A stretch of 64,000 nucleotides of DNA from Whitmania pigra (GCA_021613335.1 JAJTWR010000182.1:1320001-1384000); one strand, 5' to 3'; shown: positions 41,502 through 53,095, counted from the first letter of the stretch. Notes: a model not told the origin generated them from the letters alone. Made by a program: numbers and translations.

Positions 41502-41862
41502 CTTGGGAGTGTATCATGATATTGTATTTCTCACTTGGGATTGTATCATGATATTGTATTTCTCACTTGGTATTGTATCGTGATATTGTATTTTTCTCTT
41601 GGGATTGTATCATGATATTGTATTTTTCACTTGGGATTGTATCATGATATTGTATTTTTCACTTGGGATTGCATCATGATATTGTATTTCTCACTTGGGA
41701 TTGTATCATGATATTGTATTTCTCACTTGGGATTGTATCGTGATATTGTATTTTTCTCTTGGGATTGTATCATGATATTGTATTTCTCACTTGGGATTGT
41801 ATATAATGATATTGTATTTTTCATTGGGGATTGTATCATGAAATTGTATTTCTCAATTTTTT
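41502..41862. repeat. 32-bp minisatellite, about 11 copies
   Basis: The unit contains CACTTGGGATTGTATCATGA followed by TATTGTATTTCT. Copies differ at a few sites (GTATCATG/GTATCGTG, CTCAC/TTCAC/CTC); most are exactly 32 bases apart. Confidence 0.95.
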
Positions 41863-41947
41863 ATTTCATTACATTTTTTATTTAGCCGATTTGCTTGGTT
41901 GTCTTATGCATCCGGATAGAATGTGAGGGCATTTCTTAATCGATACA

Positions 41948-42070
41948 CCATTTATGTAGCGCCCCTATCCGAGGGACCTCCCTGGCGGTGAGAGCTGGGT
42001 TGCGAACACGACACGTAACGACTGTTGCTTTCAAATCCGTTCGCAGACACGCGACCCTCTGTGCCAACGT
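41948..42070 (-). mobile_element. tRNA-derived SINE, copy 2
   Basis: The minus-strand head (about 42070 back to 41993) is box-A-like GTTGGCACAGAGGGTCGCGT and box-B-like GTGTTCGCAACCCAGC. The body is shorter than in copy 1 and ends AGGGGCGCTACATAAATGG. The 76-base head aligns without gaps to 24515-24590. The GGCGCTACATAAAT ending corresponds to GGCGCTATACAAAA in copy 1. Confidence 0.72.
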
Positions 42071-42359
42071 CGCAAGCATTGTTTGTGAGTTTGTATCTTT
42101 CGGACTATCATTCACGTCTGCTTTGTTTGATGTTCCAGTTTACTCGACTTCCTGCATGGAAGCGCATGTGCAGTCTGAAGAACATTTATGGATTCCATTT
42201 CTATTTCAACAATTCCATTTCAACAAATTCATTTCAACAATTCCATCTTTCATTTCGTCCTTTGGGAAGAGAACAATGTTTCTTTCCAAAATAAAATAAG
42301 GATCTAATCCAAGAATGAAGATTGCTTGCCAACCTAAGAAGCTTATTGTAGACATAAAG

Positions 42360-42485
42360 TTGTTGTTGGTGGTTTTATTATTATTATTTTTTTTTTTTTT
42401 TTTTTTTTTTTGATTAAATTTAATTTTTATTTATTATTATTATTATTATTATTGTTGTTGTTGTTCTTATTATTATTATTAAATT
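42360..42485. repeat. Poly-T and (TTA)n low-complexity tract
   Basis: A run of about 25 T residues near 42387-42411 followed by TTA/TTG triplets. It may be the A-rich tail of a minus-strand retroposed sequence, but no body was recognised. Confidence 0.85.
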
Positions 42486-42725
42486 AATGTTAATTAGATA
42501 ATGCTGCAACGGTAAACCGTGAATAGACTCGAACAAAACGAACACACAGTAAAAATAGATTTTATTTTTAAAAAAGGCACTTTAGAAATTCTTTATTGTT
42601 CTGTGATTGACGCGATAATTGTGCGTGGTGCAATTTCTATTGGACGACGATCTCGAGTTGGTCATTAAGATGCGAGCGATAAATTCTTCTTAACACGTAC
42701 TTCATTGTCAGAAGGTGATTGAATG

Positions 42726-43190
42726 TCGTGCCAGTGTTACAAAGGTTGATTCATTCATTTATCCATTAATCTTTCCGTCCGTCCCATTTATCCATCCATT
42801 CATTCCGCCACTCATTGTTCATTCATCCAATTTTCCTTCTTTAACCATTCTTTCGTTCGTTCATTCGTTCGCTCGTTCATTCATTCATTCAACCATCCAT
42901 TCATTCATTCATTCATTCATTCATTCATTCATTCATTCATTCATTCATTCATTCATTCATTCATTCATTCATTCATTCATTCATTCTTCATTCATTCATT
43001 CATTCATTCATTCATTCATTCATTCATCCATTCATCCATTCATTCATTCATTCATTCATTCATCATCCATCCATCCATTCATCCATCCATCCATTCATTC
43101 ATCCATCCATTCATTCATCCATCCATTCATTCATTCATTCATCCATTCATTCATTCATGCTTTCATTCATTCAATCACTAATTCCTTAGG
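42726..43190. repeat. (ATTC)n tetranucleotide array
   Basis: The purest part is 42879-43155, with ATCC variants at its right side. It gives a repeating FIHS open frame, which is an artefact. Confidence 0.95.
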
Positions 43191-43345
43191 TTGTTGAATG
43201 CTTTTTAGACTAGAGAAAAAGAAATGAATTTCAATTTCTCATTTCAAAATCACTCATTCCTCCAATTTCTTGGACACCTGCTTTTGAGTTGGACTCAGCT
43301 CTTTCAAAGTTTAAAAACGAATCACAATTCATTACTATCACCACT

Positions 43346-43377
<32 letters not shown>

Positions 43378-43995
43378 TGTCGTCGTCATCATCATTGGTT
43401 CCCTTCCGATTTTTAGTTTCCTTGGCAACCAGATGTGGCTAATGTTCCCTCGCTTATCGCAAAATCTTTTGTCTCGTTTTCAGGCTCGCTCACGTGACCA
43501 ACGGGAGAGGAATTTGAGTTGGTGCCTGTTGATTGATGGTTGAAATCAATCAGTCTTTCCGGACTCCCTATTTCGGTTGGTGCTGGAATCAGCATCATCA
43601 TCTTTTTTTTTTAAATACATTGGAAAATTGAATTAGGAAAACGCGATTAAAATTATTCAATTTCATTGAACAACTTCGAGAATTTCTATTGGATGACGAC
43701 ATTTTAAAAGATTTTCAACTTGATAATAACGATGATAAATCCTGAAATGTTCACACTTTTTTTAAGATGTTCGTACAACCTCAAGAAGTAGTCAATCAAC
43801 GAATGAATTTGTTGTTGTTGTCGCTGTTGTTGTAAATCTCTACCTGGGTGTGCCTGGCTGGCGATTGGGTGGTTTACTCATCACCACTCGTCTTACTCAC
43901 CTGACTGAATCACCTGGCTTCGCAGAGCCAATTAAGCGGGAAATGTTTACGATGACGGACTGGAACTGGCTAGCGCAGTTGCTTTTGGAATACTA
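43191..43995. other. Intergenic sequence
   Basis: Contains a CAT tract at 43343-43395. No gene recognised. Confidence 0.45.
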
Positions 43996-45025
43996 AGGAG
44001 TGTCATCATCACCACCATCATCATCATCACCATCGTCATCATTATCGCCGACAGCAACATCTTCGTTATGATCGTCAATAACATTATCATAACATTGCAA
44101 ATGTTACCATCCTTACCATTACTATACTTTAACCTTGAAAGTCGCAGTCATCTTCATCATTAGCACCGTTACCATCATTATCATCATCATCATCATCACC
44201 ATTACCATCATTATCATCATCATCGTCACCATCACCATTACCATCATTATCATCATCATCGTCGTCGTCGACATCAAAGAAATCTCATTAGATTGATGGA
44301 CGGACAGGTGAAAAGAAAAACTGCAAACGCGATAATTAATAATTCAGAAGTTATTTTTTTGTAGAAACATTACCTGGAAAATTTATGGAATTCCCTTAGT
44401 TTCACTTTTTATCCTAAAAAAACATTTGTTTCTCTCTAAATATTGTTGTCAGCCGTTCTTTCGGTTATGGACACGTGCCTCTACAATTCCTTGTCGACTC
44501 AACTGCTGAATATTGATAAGACATAATTAATATTCATGATTTATCGTTATCATGATCGCTCTGACATTGTCATCGCCATGATCGTAATGATGCCATCATC
44601 ACTACCACTACAACGCTCCATTATATTGACTTTGGAAATTAATGAATTATTTATTAATTAATATTCTTAATCAAGTTAATGGTAATGCACTACAACGACC
44701 ATCATAATCATCGTCGTCATCATCAACATCATCACAAACACTAATATCATCATCATCATCATGACCTCTGAGCATGTAAACCGGTTGTAAAGAAAAGTAG
44801 CAATTTGTTAAGGATCATCTTGATCGCCTTATTTAGATGCACATTTGCACACCTAACCCTCCCCAAACCCAGGTCTTATTCGTTATCATCATCATCAGCA
44901 CCGCCGTTATCAGCAGCATCATCAACATCATCATCATCATCGTTACTATCAGCACCGTCACTGTCATCATCATCATCATCATCGTCGTCGTCATCGTCAT
45001 CATCATCATCATCATCATCATCGAG
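43996..45025. repeat. Cluster of CAT/ATC microsatellites with unique spacers
   Basis: Triplet tracts at 44005-44045, 44150-44275, 44700-44765 and 44880-45025, separated by single-copy sequence. Confidence 0.85.
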
Positions 45026-46225
45026 AGACCGACCGAATTTCGTTTTCGTTTTTTTTTGTCATTTACGGCGTTTGGAAACGAAAGAAATTTCTTTTTGCAG
45101 TTTTTGTCTATTGAGTGTGTATTGTCTATATGTGCAGTAGGGGTCAGCAAACTCCGGCCTAGTATAACAGTTACGTCCTTATGTAATTAATTAATTAGTT
45201 AAATTAAATAAATTAATAACTACTTTCCGTTAATTAAAAGTATCATCACATGGCAGATTTGTGACTTAGAAACTTGGGATATTTTAATTTCTTCGTAATT
45301 TAGTTGACATAATTAATTTAATTAATTATAACGATTTTTTATGTTAATTGAGAAAAAGTAGGAATTAGCAATAATAAGCCTGTGGCTTATGCTGACATTA
45401 AGAAAACTTGAATTTTTTAAATTGATTTAAAATTAATAAAATAATTTAAATAAATGTTTAAGTTAAGCGAGTACAGTTCAAAAAAGCTCAAAAATCGTTG
45501 ATTATAAGTTCAATTACATGATCGGCTTGGCGACCCATGAACTACGTGACTTCATGTCGCTATTTGTGGTAATCCTGGAAAAGTAGGACGATATTTGTGA
45601 AATAAATAATTATAAATAATTATAATCCATTTTACAGAATATTTTTTAAATACTTTTTTAAATATGTCTACATAGGAGAAATTTACTTTAAATCATTACG
45701 GTTTAACCAATAATATTAATTTAATAAATCAGTTACTTAATTTATTGTCATATTCAGTCAGCATAGTGAAGCTCCAATAATCGTAATTAGTTTTATGTCA
45801 GCGCATGAGGCTCGGGAATCAAAACAAACATATCGGCACTTATTGCTCACCATATTATAGGTTTTCATAAATAGTTCTTAATAAGTTTGTGTAAAACTTG
45901 TCTATAAATTTAAATTAATTAAATAACTTAAAACAATTTAAATTTATTTTTGTTATATTAAATTACATACTTTATTACACTACTAAACTACTTTAATTTT
46001 AATTTTTTTTCGTTTTCGTTTTTTTTTACGGTTTAGATCATCACCATCATCATCATCGACGTCATAGAGACTCACTTTCACATCCATAACAATCAATCAC
46101 GGATTTCTTCACACTCCATTAGAAACCATCCCCCGACCAACCAAATCAATCAACGGATTCATGTAGCGCTAAGTTCTCCTCTCCTGATTGTAGTCGATCG
46201 CTGGGAACCACTTGCAAACCACTGC
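45026..46225. other. AT-rich intergenic sequence with a possible hAT terminus
   Basis: CAGTAGGGGTCAGCAAACTC followed by CGGCC at 45135-45159 resembles the start of a hAT element (CAGGGGTCGGCAAAC type). No opposing terminus was found. The rest is AT-rich and without a gene. Confidence 0.4.
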
Positions 46226-46240
46226 CATCGTCACCAACAA

Positions 46241-46285
<45 letters not shown>

Positions 46286-46319
46286 TGTTATCATCATCAT
46301 CATCATCATCATCCTTGTT

Positions 46320-46351
<32 letters not shown>

Positions 46352-46380
46352 TGTTATCATCATCATCATCATTGTCACCC
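46226..46380. repeat. (CAT)n microsatellite with CCTTGTTAT spacers
   Basis: Four CAT blocks separated by three copies of CCTTGTTAT, a small higher-order repeat. Confidence 0.93.
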
Positions 46381-46483
46381 TCGTCATCATCAAGATTATG
46401 TGCGATCACAGAACAGATGTTGTAAAGTCGAAACATAAATGTCAGAGCATATCTTCTCGGCTTAATGAAGCTAACGCTTCTTT

Positions 46484-46665
46484 CTCATTCATTCATTCAA
46501 TCCATCCATTCATTCATTCATTCAATCCATCCATTCATTCACCCATCCATCCATCCACCCATTCATACATCCGTCCATCTATCTATCCATTCATCCATCC
46601 ATCCATCCATCTATCCATCCATCCGTCCATCCATCCAACCATCCATACGTCCATCCATCCAGTAA
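46484..46665. repeat. (ATTC)/(ATCC)n tetranucleotide array
   Basis: Tetranucleotides grading from ATTC on the left to ATCC on the right. A separate (GGAT)n run lies at 46756-46792, followed by a GT-rich run at 46797-46840. Confidence 0.93.
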
Positions 46666-46952
46666 TTTTTTAGTCTGATGATATTCCATCGTTCATCCAT
46701 CCATGTACAAATGCAAGGAGGAGGTGGTCCAAATGAACGCAAAGCAGCACGTTCCATGGATGGATGGATGGATGGATGGATGGATGGATGGATGTGTTTC
46801 TGTGTGTGTGTATGTGTCTGTGTGTATATGTCTGCGTATAATTATTTGTGAGACAGTTTAAGTATTAATGCTTATGTTTATCTCCACGTTCGCAATTACA
46901 CTCGTGTTTGATGGAGCAGGAATCGTCACCGAATGTTTTAATCATCTCTTCC

Positions 46953-47805
46953 ACTCATTCATTCATTCATTCATTCATTCATTCATTCATTCATTCATTC
47001 ATTCATTCATTCATTCATTCATTCATTCATTCATTCATCATTCATTCATTCATTCATTCATTCATCATTCATTCATTCATTCATTCATTCATTCATTCAT
47101 TCATTCATTCATCATTCATTCATTCATTCATTCATTCATTCATTCATTCATTCATTCATTCATTCATTCATTCATTCATTCATTCATCATTCATTCATTC
47201 ATTCATTCATTCATTCATTCATTCATTCATTCATTCATTCATTCATTCATTCATTCATTCATTCATTCATTCATTCATTCATTCATTCATTCATTCATTC
47301 ATTCATCATTCATTCATTCATTCATTCATTCATTCATTCATTCATTCATTCATTCATCATTCATTCATTCATTCATTCATTCATTCATTCATTCATTCAT
47401 TCATTCTTCATTCATTCATTCATTCATTCATTCATTCATTCATTCATTCATTCATTCATTCATTCATTCATTCATTCATTCATTCAATTCATTCATTCAT
47501 TCATTCATTCATTCATTCATTCATTCATTCATTCATTCATTCATTCATTCATTCATTCATTCATTCATTCATTCATTCATTCATTCATTCATTCATTCAT
47601 TCATTCATTCATTCATTCATTCATTCATTCATTCATTCATTCATTCATATTCATTCATTCATTCATTCCATTCATTCATTCATTCATTCATTCATTCATT
47701 CATTCATTCATTCATCATTCATTCATTCATTCATTCATTCATTCATTCATTCATTCATTCACTTATTCATTCATCCATTCATCCATTCATTAATTCCTTC
47801 GTTCA
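46953..47805. repeat. Giant (ATTC)n array, about 850 bp
   Basis: About 210 tetranucleotide units of CATT/ATTC with roughly ten single phase-slip interruptions (CATCATT, CATTCTTC, CATTCAATTC, CATATTC, CATTCCATTC). Two long overlapping HSFI-repeat frames here, up to 394 residues, are artefacts of a period-4 repeat, which is open when no stop can be formed. Confidence 0.98.
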
Positions 47806-48406
47806 TTCTCACATTCATTCATCCGTTCCTGTATTCAACAATTTCTCCTTCCAGCCATCATTTGTTTTTAATAGATGGCAGACTACTGTATTTCTAGACT
47901 TTCTTAAACAATTTAGAAATCTTTTTTATTGGAATTTTCAAAAGCAAGTTTCTGAGCTTAAATTGTATTTATTAGCCGAACGTTTAAAAAATTATTTTAA
48001 ATATTTATTTATTTTCTTCTTATTTTCTGGAGTTGCAACGCAATCTTCTTGATTTTGAATGTCAAATCATCCAATAATTATTTCCTGGGAAGGTCTCCCC
48101 TGTTGACCTTCTAAGAAATATTTTCAGACATTAAATATAATATATAATATTATATAATATATTATTATTCAAATATTTTCAGATATTAAATATTATATGT
48201 TTTACGATACTAAGTATAATATATGTTACTATAAAAGCATTTTAAGCTAAATATATTTAATGCAATAAAGTTTTATTACAAGAGTTAGAGTGTTTGGTGA
48301 ACGATTCTGCTGTAAAATGGAGAAAGACAGAAAAATTAAAAAACGTTGTAACAAGAAATGGGACATAGATGTAGAGCATGTCTCGATGAAAATGTATTAC
48401 CAAATT

Positions 48407-48545
48407 ATCTAAATAATATAAATTATTTTACGTATGTATATTTATAAATAATATAAATTATTTTGATAATTTATTACCAAATTATCTAAATAATATAATA
48501 ATTTTGATAATTTATTACCAAATTATCTAAATAATATAAATTATT
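48407..48545. repeat. Tandem repeat with TTACCAAATTATCTAAATAA unit
   Basis: Three copies of a unit of about 40-55 bases that share TTATTACCAAATTATCTAAA and an ATAAATTATTTTGATAAT section. Confidence 0.8.
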
Positions 48546-48879
48546 TTGCATTATCTGCTATTAAACATTTTCCAAAACTTTAATTCAGTATGAAGGCTTG
48601 TCAGCGAAGTTGGTTTAGAACTTAAATGGCTTAATACTAATTGTACTCCGATAGTTTTACCCTCAAAATGTTTTTCTCATGATTGGCAAAAAGTCCTTAA
48701 TTCGTGGTTTGAAAATTCTGTCCACTCATCATGGAAAATAATTTGAAACTCCACCAATAATAATAATAATAATAGAGATTCCGAAGCCGTTCTCACTTGA
48801 TTTTTTTAAACTCAGATGCCTAAAGGACTCAATAAGGTTGAACTAATGATTTGGCTTACCTTGTCATCAGACATAATTT

Positions 48880-49072
48880 AGAAATTATAAATTAGAATGT
48901 AGAAATTATAAATTAGAATGTAGAAATTATAAATTAGAATTTAGAAATTATAAATTAGAATTTAGAAATTATAAATTAGAATGTAAAAATTATAAATTAG
49001 AATTTAGAAATTATAAATTAGAATGTAGAAATTATAAATTAGAATGTAGAAATTATAAATTAGAATTTAGAA
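48880..49072. repeat. 21-bp minisatellite, about nine copies
   Basis: The unit AATTATAAATTAGAATGTAG plus A recurs in tandem with GTAGA/TTAGA/GTAAA variants. Confidence 0.93.
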
Positions 49073-50131
49073 ATATCTGTTTTCCAACTTCAGTCTATTT
49101 TGTCTTCATAATAATTATCTCTTTTGTATTTATTTTATTTTATTATTTCAAAATCCTTTCTTTTCTAGTTCAGCCTCCTGAGCATCTTTTGAACTGCTTT
49201 GTAGGTATTCCTCGTATCGTGTACATCGTTATTTGTTGGTAATTAAAGCCTTCAATTAATATTATTAAACATGTATGTTAGTTTGTTATCATAAATTATA
49301 ACCATTTGTCGTCGTCGTCGTAGTTGTTGATGTTGATGTTTATTAGCGAGCACACGTAATCACATAATAAAGCAGGGGTGAATGAATGAACGGAGGTGCA
49401 GTAAGTTGAGAACGTCTTGACATTCTAATGAAGTTAATAACTCAACCTCGACCCTCTCCTCAGTTCCCAGAGTTTTTCTAATTTGTTTGACAACTTAAGA
49501 CATCGTCACGTCAGAAATCAATATTTATTGCATAATTATTAACTATTTATTGTCATTACCACTTAATACATTTGATATCGTTGTTACTGTTATCAGTGTC
49601 GTCATCACTATCATTTTTTAACGCCACAATCATCATTTTAGTTATAGTTATTATAATAGGTTATAAAATTAATTTGCTAAATTTGCAGGTTCCCAGCAAA
49701 CGCAGCGAATTACAGAAGACCTGTCAACAAGGCAGTCATTGAATCCAATTGATCGTCCTTTCTTCTCCATCACACAGGCGCACAAAATTTCCAGAAAAAA
49801 AATAATTCTAAACAAAAAATTCGACACAAACAACTCGTTCAATCTCCCTCGAGACAAATGTGGAAGAAAAAAATTGCATGCAATTGTTCTTCAACAACAT
49901 CTTTCATTTTTTGAGATGAAAATTTGATGAATTTGAAAGTTGCTTATTTATTAAATTAATTTTTGAAGTTTTCTTATAACTTCGTTATTTAAATTAATTA
50001 TTTCACTTTTTATTTGCGCTCTCATTTCATTTTTATTATTTTTTAATAAATTTATTTCATTCAAATTGCTAAGATGAGACAAATGATTTTCTGAAAATCA
50101 TGAACAAAATTCGATTAAATTTTCCCGTCAA

Positions 50132-52477
50132 ATGCTTCTTCACGGTCAAATGAAGATCCGAGAGAAAGAGTTCATCGTTGGCACCAGCAAGTCCAAAGGG
50201 TGCCAACCTCATCGCGTCCTTACTGATCAAAACCCCAATCACAATCATCATCATCATCACCGACGCCTTCCAAGTCTACATCAGCAGAGCAATCATCATC
50301 ATCGTCATCGTCATAATCAGCAGCAGCATAATAATAATTATAATCAATGCTGGAGAATTTACAGCCAGGCAAATGCCTCTTCAACGAGAGGATATAAATT
50401 AGCCAGAATCAGCAGGAGAAGAGGATTAATTTTATCGATCTCTCTGCCGCTCTTTATGATGTTCGCCAAAGTGGTGTCTGCCAACCAAGCCAGATGCAAC
50501 GTCGTCACCATGTTCAGACTCAAGACGGCAGATTGCATTGGCAGACAGCTGACCTCGGTGCCCTTTGACCTCGACCCTGACCTTAAAGTCTTCAAACTCT
50601 CCTCGAACAGCCTCATCTCTCTCGAGTACATGGACTTCCACAACTACGTCCACCTGCACGAGATCAGTCTGACTCAGAACAGGATCGAGTTCATCTACCC
50701 GTCCACTTTTGCTCCTCTCAAACTCCTCCAAGTACTCGATCTCGAAGGCAACGGGCTCTACGAGATCAAGGATTACTACTTTGCCAACGTCTCCTCTCTG
50801 AGGGTACTCATTCTCAAGAACAACCCTCTGCACAGAATAGCCGATCAATCATTCCAGAATCTCTATAACCTCGAACTACTCAGTCTGGAGAGTTGCTTCC
50901 TCACCAGCTTCAAACCTCCGTTGATGAAGGACCTCGGCAGGCTTCAGGAACTCAATTTGGCTCACAACCGACTGACTGGTCTAGACGAAAATATGCGTCC
51001 TTTCCTCTCAAAATTTTTGACGGTCGTCAGACTGGCAGGAAATTCCTGGCAATGCGATTGCAAGTTTCGATGGTTCCGTCTCTGGCTGGACGACACCTCG
51101 GTCAATTGGAACTTCCCGAAAAGCGCCCCCTCGTGTTCGACCCCCGAAATCCTCAGAGGAGTTGAATGGGGGCAGTTGAAGCACGACCAATTCACGTGTT
51201 CAGCCAGAATTCTCGGCAATTTTTCGTCTCAAACGGTCCTCCAAGCGTCACCGGACGACAATTTGACGATCGATTGCGTGGTCTTCGGCGATCCCATGCC
51301 TTCGATATCCTGGCTCAAGAGCAACGGAGACAGACAAGACCACGGTCAGAACACCACGAAACCCGGTCGCTTCTTTGCACCGGCCACCTACATCAGCTCT
51401 CTGAGGATATTCTCAGTCTCGAGAAACGACGAGGGCGACTACAAGTGCGTTGCCGAAAACCCGGCCGGGAGGTCAGAGGTCACGTTCAAGGTCATCGTCA
51501 AGGTCGTCACAGATGACGCTGACGTAAACGAGTCGTGGTTCTTCAGACGTTCTTCATCTGCCGACGTCCTGCTGGGCATCGGGGTGGGTTTTTCGGTGCT
51601 CATCGTAACCATCCTCGTGGCTGCGCTCATCTTTCTCCTCAGAAACAAGTCTTCTCAGAGCCGTCCCTCCCTCACCTCGCAGAACGGTTCGGCATGCAAG
51701 CGAGGCAAACTGTCTCTCACTTCAGCCGAGAAACTCCAGTGTCTCGAAAGCGAGGGAACGGCAGAAGATAAACTCCTGAAGGAGAACTATTACATCTTTG
51801 CTCCCGTCCTTGGCGATAGTGTTCGTTCGTGTTCTCCCCGCGAAGCTCGGACCTTTAGACTCGCGGATTCTTTCGTTTTCCCCGAATTCATTCCCGACTT
51901 CAGTGGCGAGCGAAGAAGCCCGAATACGCCGTTGGCGGCAGTCGCATCGTCGACGACACTATCCTCGACGTCTCCTTCATCGTCGACAAAAACAACAATA
52001 CAATCGATTCTCACGGGTAGTTCGAGTGCTGTCCATTCCGACTTCAAGACCGAGGTGAGCACGACTAGAAGACATTTCGAAACCCTGGACATGTCCAGCT
52101 GCAGGAGGAAACAGCACAGAGTCAACTTCACGCTAGAAACTCACCAGGCGACGCTCAGAGACTACGGGAACCTGTCGAAAAGCTCGTTGGACTGTCGAGA
52201 TAAGAGGACGTCAAGCTGGTGGCGCGATTCTGAAATTGAAAATCCGAAAGCAGAACGGTTCAAGCTCAGAGGAGTTGCGAAAAGTGCCTTGAAGAAGAAA
52301 AAAGAGACCCCACTCTCGGACGCATCCATCATTCTCTCGGGCTCCGGATCAATCGTTGGCCACCAGACGAGGAATGAATGTCAAATGACCTCAAGCCACC
52401 AAGCCAGGAGAATGTCTTTTGAGCTGGCTATGGAGGAGATTCTTAACAGCTCGTCTAGAAAGAGCAACAAATTTTAA
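50132..52477 (+). CDS. LRR-Ig single-pass transmembrane protein (Kekkon/LINGO-like)
   Basis: A likely neuronal cell-surface adhesion or receptor-modulating protein. In the 781-residue frame: residues 35-72 are His/Asn/Gln-rich low complexity; 98-117 is a hydrophobic signal-peptide-like segment ending SANQA; Cys122 and Cys135 form a reduced LRR N-cap; about six leucine-rich repeats span 148-300 (LQVLDLEGNGL, LRVLILKNNPL, LQELNLAHNRL); the C-cap has CDC at 308-310 and Cys335, Cys356; one Ig domain has Cys382 and Cys439 with SISWL and DEGDYKC; the membrane helix is about 479-503, followed by basic RNK; the cytoplasmic tail of about 278 residues is Ser-rich. One LRR array plus one Ig and a helix is the Kekkon, LINGO or AMIGO layout; the tail matches none I know. 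The long region before the signal peptide and the missing cap cysteines suggest an upstream exon or an alternative start. The gene appears single-exon. Confidence 0.88.
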   Translation: MLLHGQMKIREKEFIVGTSKSKGCQPHRVLTDQNPNHNHHHHHRRLPSLHQQSNHHHRHRHNQQQHNNNYNQCWRIYSQANASSTRGYKLARISRRRGLILSISLPLFMMFAKVVSANQARCNVVTMFRLKTADCIGRQLTSVPFDLDPDLKVFKLSSNSLISLEYMDFHNYVHLHEISLTQNRIEFIYPSTFAPLKLLQVLDLEGNGLYEIKDYYFANVSSLRVLILKNNPLHRIADQSFQNLYNLELLSLESCFLTSFKPPLMKDLGRLQELNLAHNRLTGLDENMRPFLSKFLTVVRLAGNSWQCDCKFRWFRLWLDDTSVNWNFPKSAPSCSTPEILRGVEWGQLKHDQFTCSARILGNFSSQTVLQASPDDNLTIDCVVFGDPMPSISWLKSNGDRQDHGQNTTKPGRFFAPATYISSLRIFSVSRNDEGDYKCVAENPAGRSEVTFKVIVKVVTDDADVNESWFFRRSSSADVLLGIGVGFSVLIVTILVAALIFLLRNKSSQSRPSLTSQNGSACKRGKLSLTSAEKLQCLESEGTAEDKLLKENYYIFAPVLGDSVRSCSPREARTFRLADSFVFPEFIPDFSGERRSPNTPLAAVASSTTLSSTSPSSSTKTTIQSILTGSSSAVHSDFKTEVSTTRRHFETLDMSSCRRKQHRVNFTLETHQATLRDYGNLSKSSLDCRDKRTSSWWRDSEIENPKAERFKLRGVAKSALKKKKETPLSDASIILSGSGSIVGHQTRNECQMTSSHQARRMSFELAMEEILNSSSRKSNKF

Positions 52478-52494
52478 TTTCAATTTGAGAATTT

Positions 52495-52500
52495 AATAAA
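52495..52500 (+). terminator. Polyadenylation signal of the LRR-Ig gene
   Basis: AATAAA 18 bases after the stop codon at 52475-52477; a second AATAAA occurs about 55 bases further on and may be the one used. Confidence 0.5.
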
Positions 52501-52983
52501 ATGTGCGCATTTAATTTAAGGATAGACAGATTATTTTTCAGATAAAGAGAGAAATAAAATCTTTAGCGATTAAAATTCGAGGGCGAAAAACATTGGCCGG
52601 TTGTTGGGGTTTTTGCATGTAAATTCCGATTTAGGACGAAAGTAAATTGAAAGCGAAACTAATGAATTTTTGTGAGCTGGCTTTTGGGTACAAAGCTGGA
52701 TTCATCAGAGAGTGATTGATTGCGTTAGTGGAACTTCTCCAATTTTATCTCGCTAATTAATTAACTAATTCAAACAAATAAATTTAAGTGAAACAAAATA
52801 GACGCTATGTGAGCTATTTATTTCAGAGTACTTAGCTTTCTCTGCTCAACGAAGCGTGCATCTGGCAGACAAAAACACTCGAAGAACAGCTTAGATGCGG
52901 CTTCCCACAGGGCAGACAAAAAAATGACAGAATTCATCTTAGATCCTTGCATTAAATCGCCTGGTAACAGATAAGACTATGAA

Positions 52984-53095
52984 AGCCTTCTGAATGACAT
53001 AAATAATTTACTAAATTATTATGCCTTCTGAATGACATAAATAATTTATTAAATTATTATGCCTTCTGAATGACATAAATAATTTACTAAATTAT
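52984..53095. repeat. 38-bp tandem repeat, three copies
   Basis: Unit GCCTTCTGAATGACATAAAT followed by AATTTACTAAATTATTAT, nearly identical three times. Confidence 0.93.

Larger units (their letters stand above)
47806..50131. other. AT-rich region upstream of the LRR-Ig gene
   Basis: Two minisatellites are listed separately. The stretch 49080-50131 should contain the promoter and 5' UTR (or a first exon) of the LRR-Ig gene, but no motif stands out. Confidence 0.45.

Noticed and set aside
42715..43197. 160-residue FIHS-repeat frame
   Set aside because: Translation of an (ATTC)n array; composition is fully explained by the repeat.
45135..45160. hAT element beginning at CAGTAGGGGTCAGC
   Set aside because: Only one terminus found; no opposing inverted repeat or target duplication, so it is mentioned only within the intergenic entry.
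46226..47805. CRISPR-like array
   Set aside because: These are continuous microsatellites in a eukaryotic genome, without unique spacers of constant length or cas genes.
46868..48052. Long open frame of 394 residues with HSFI repeats
   Set aside because: It is the translation of a pure (ATTC)n microsatellite, open in more than one frame, with no start context, domain or splice structure.
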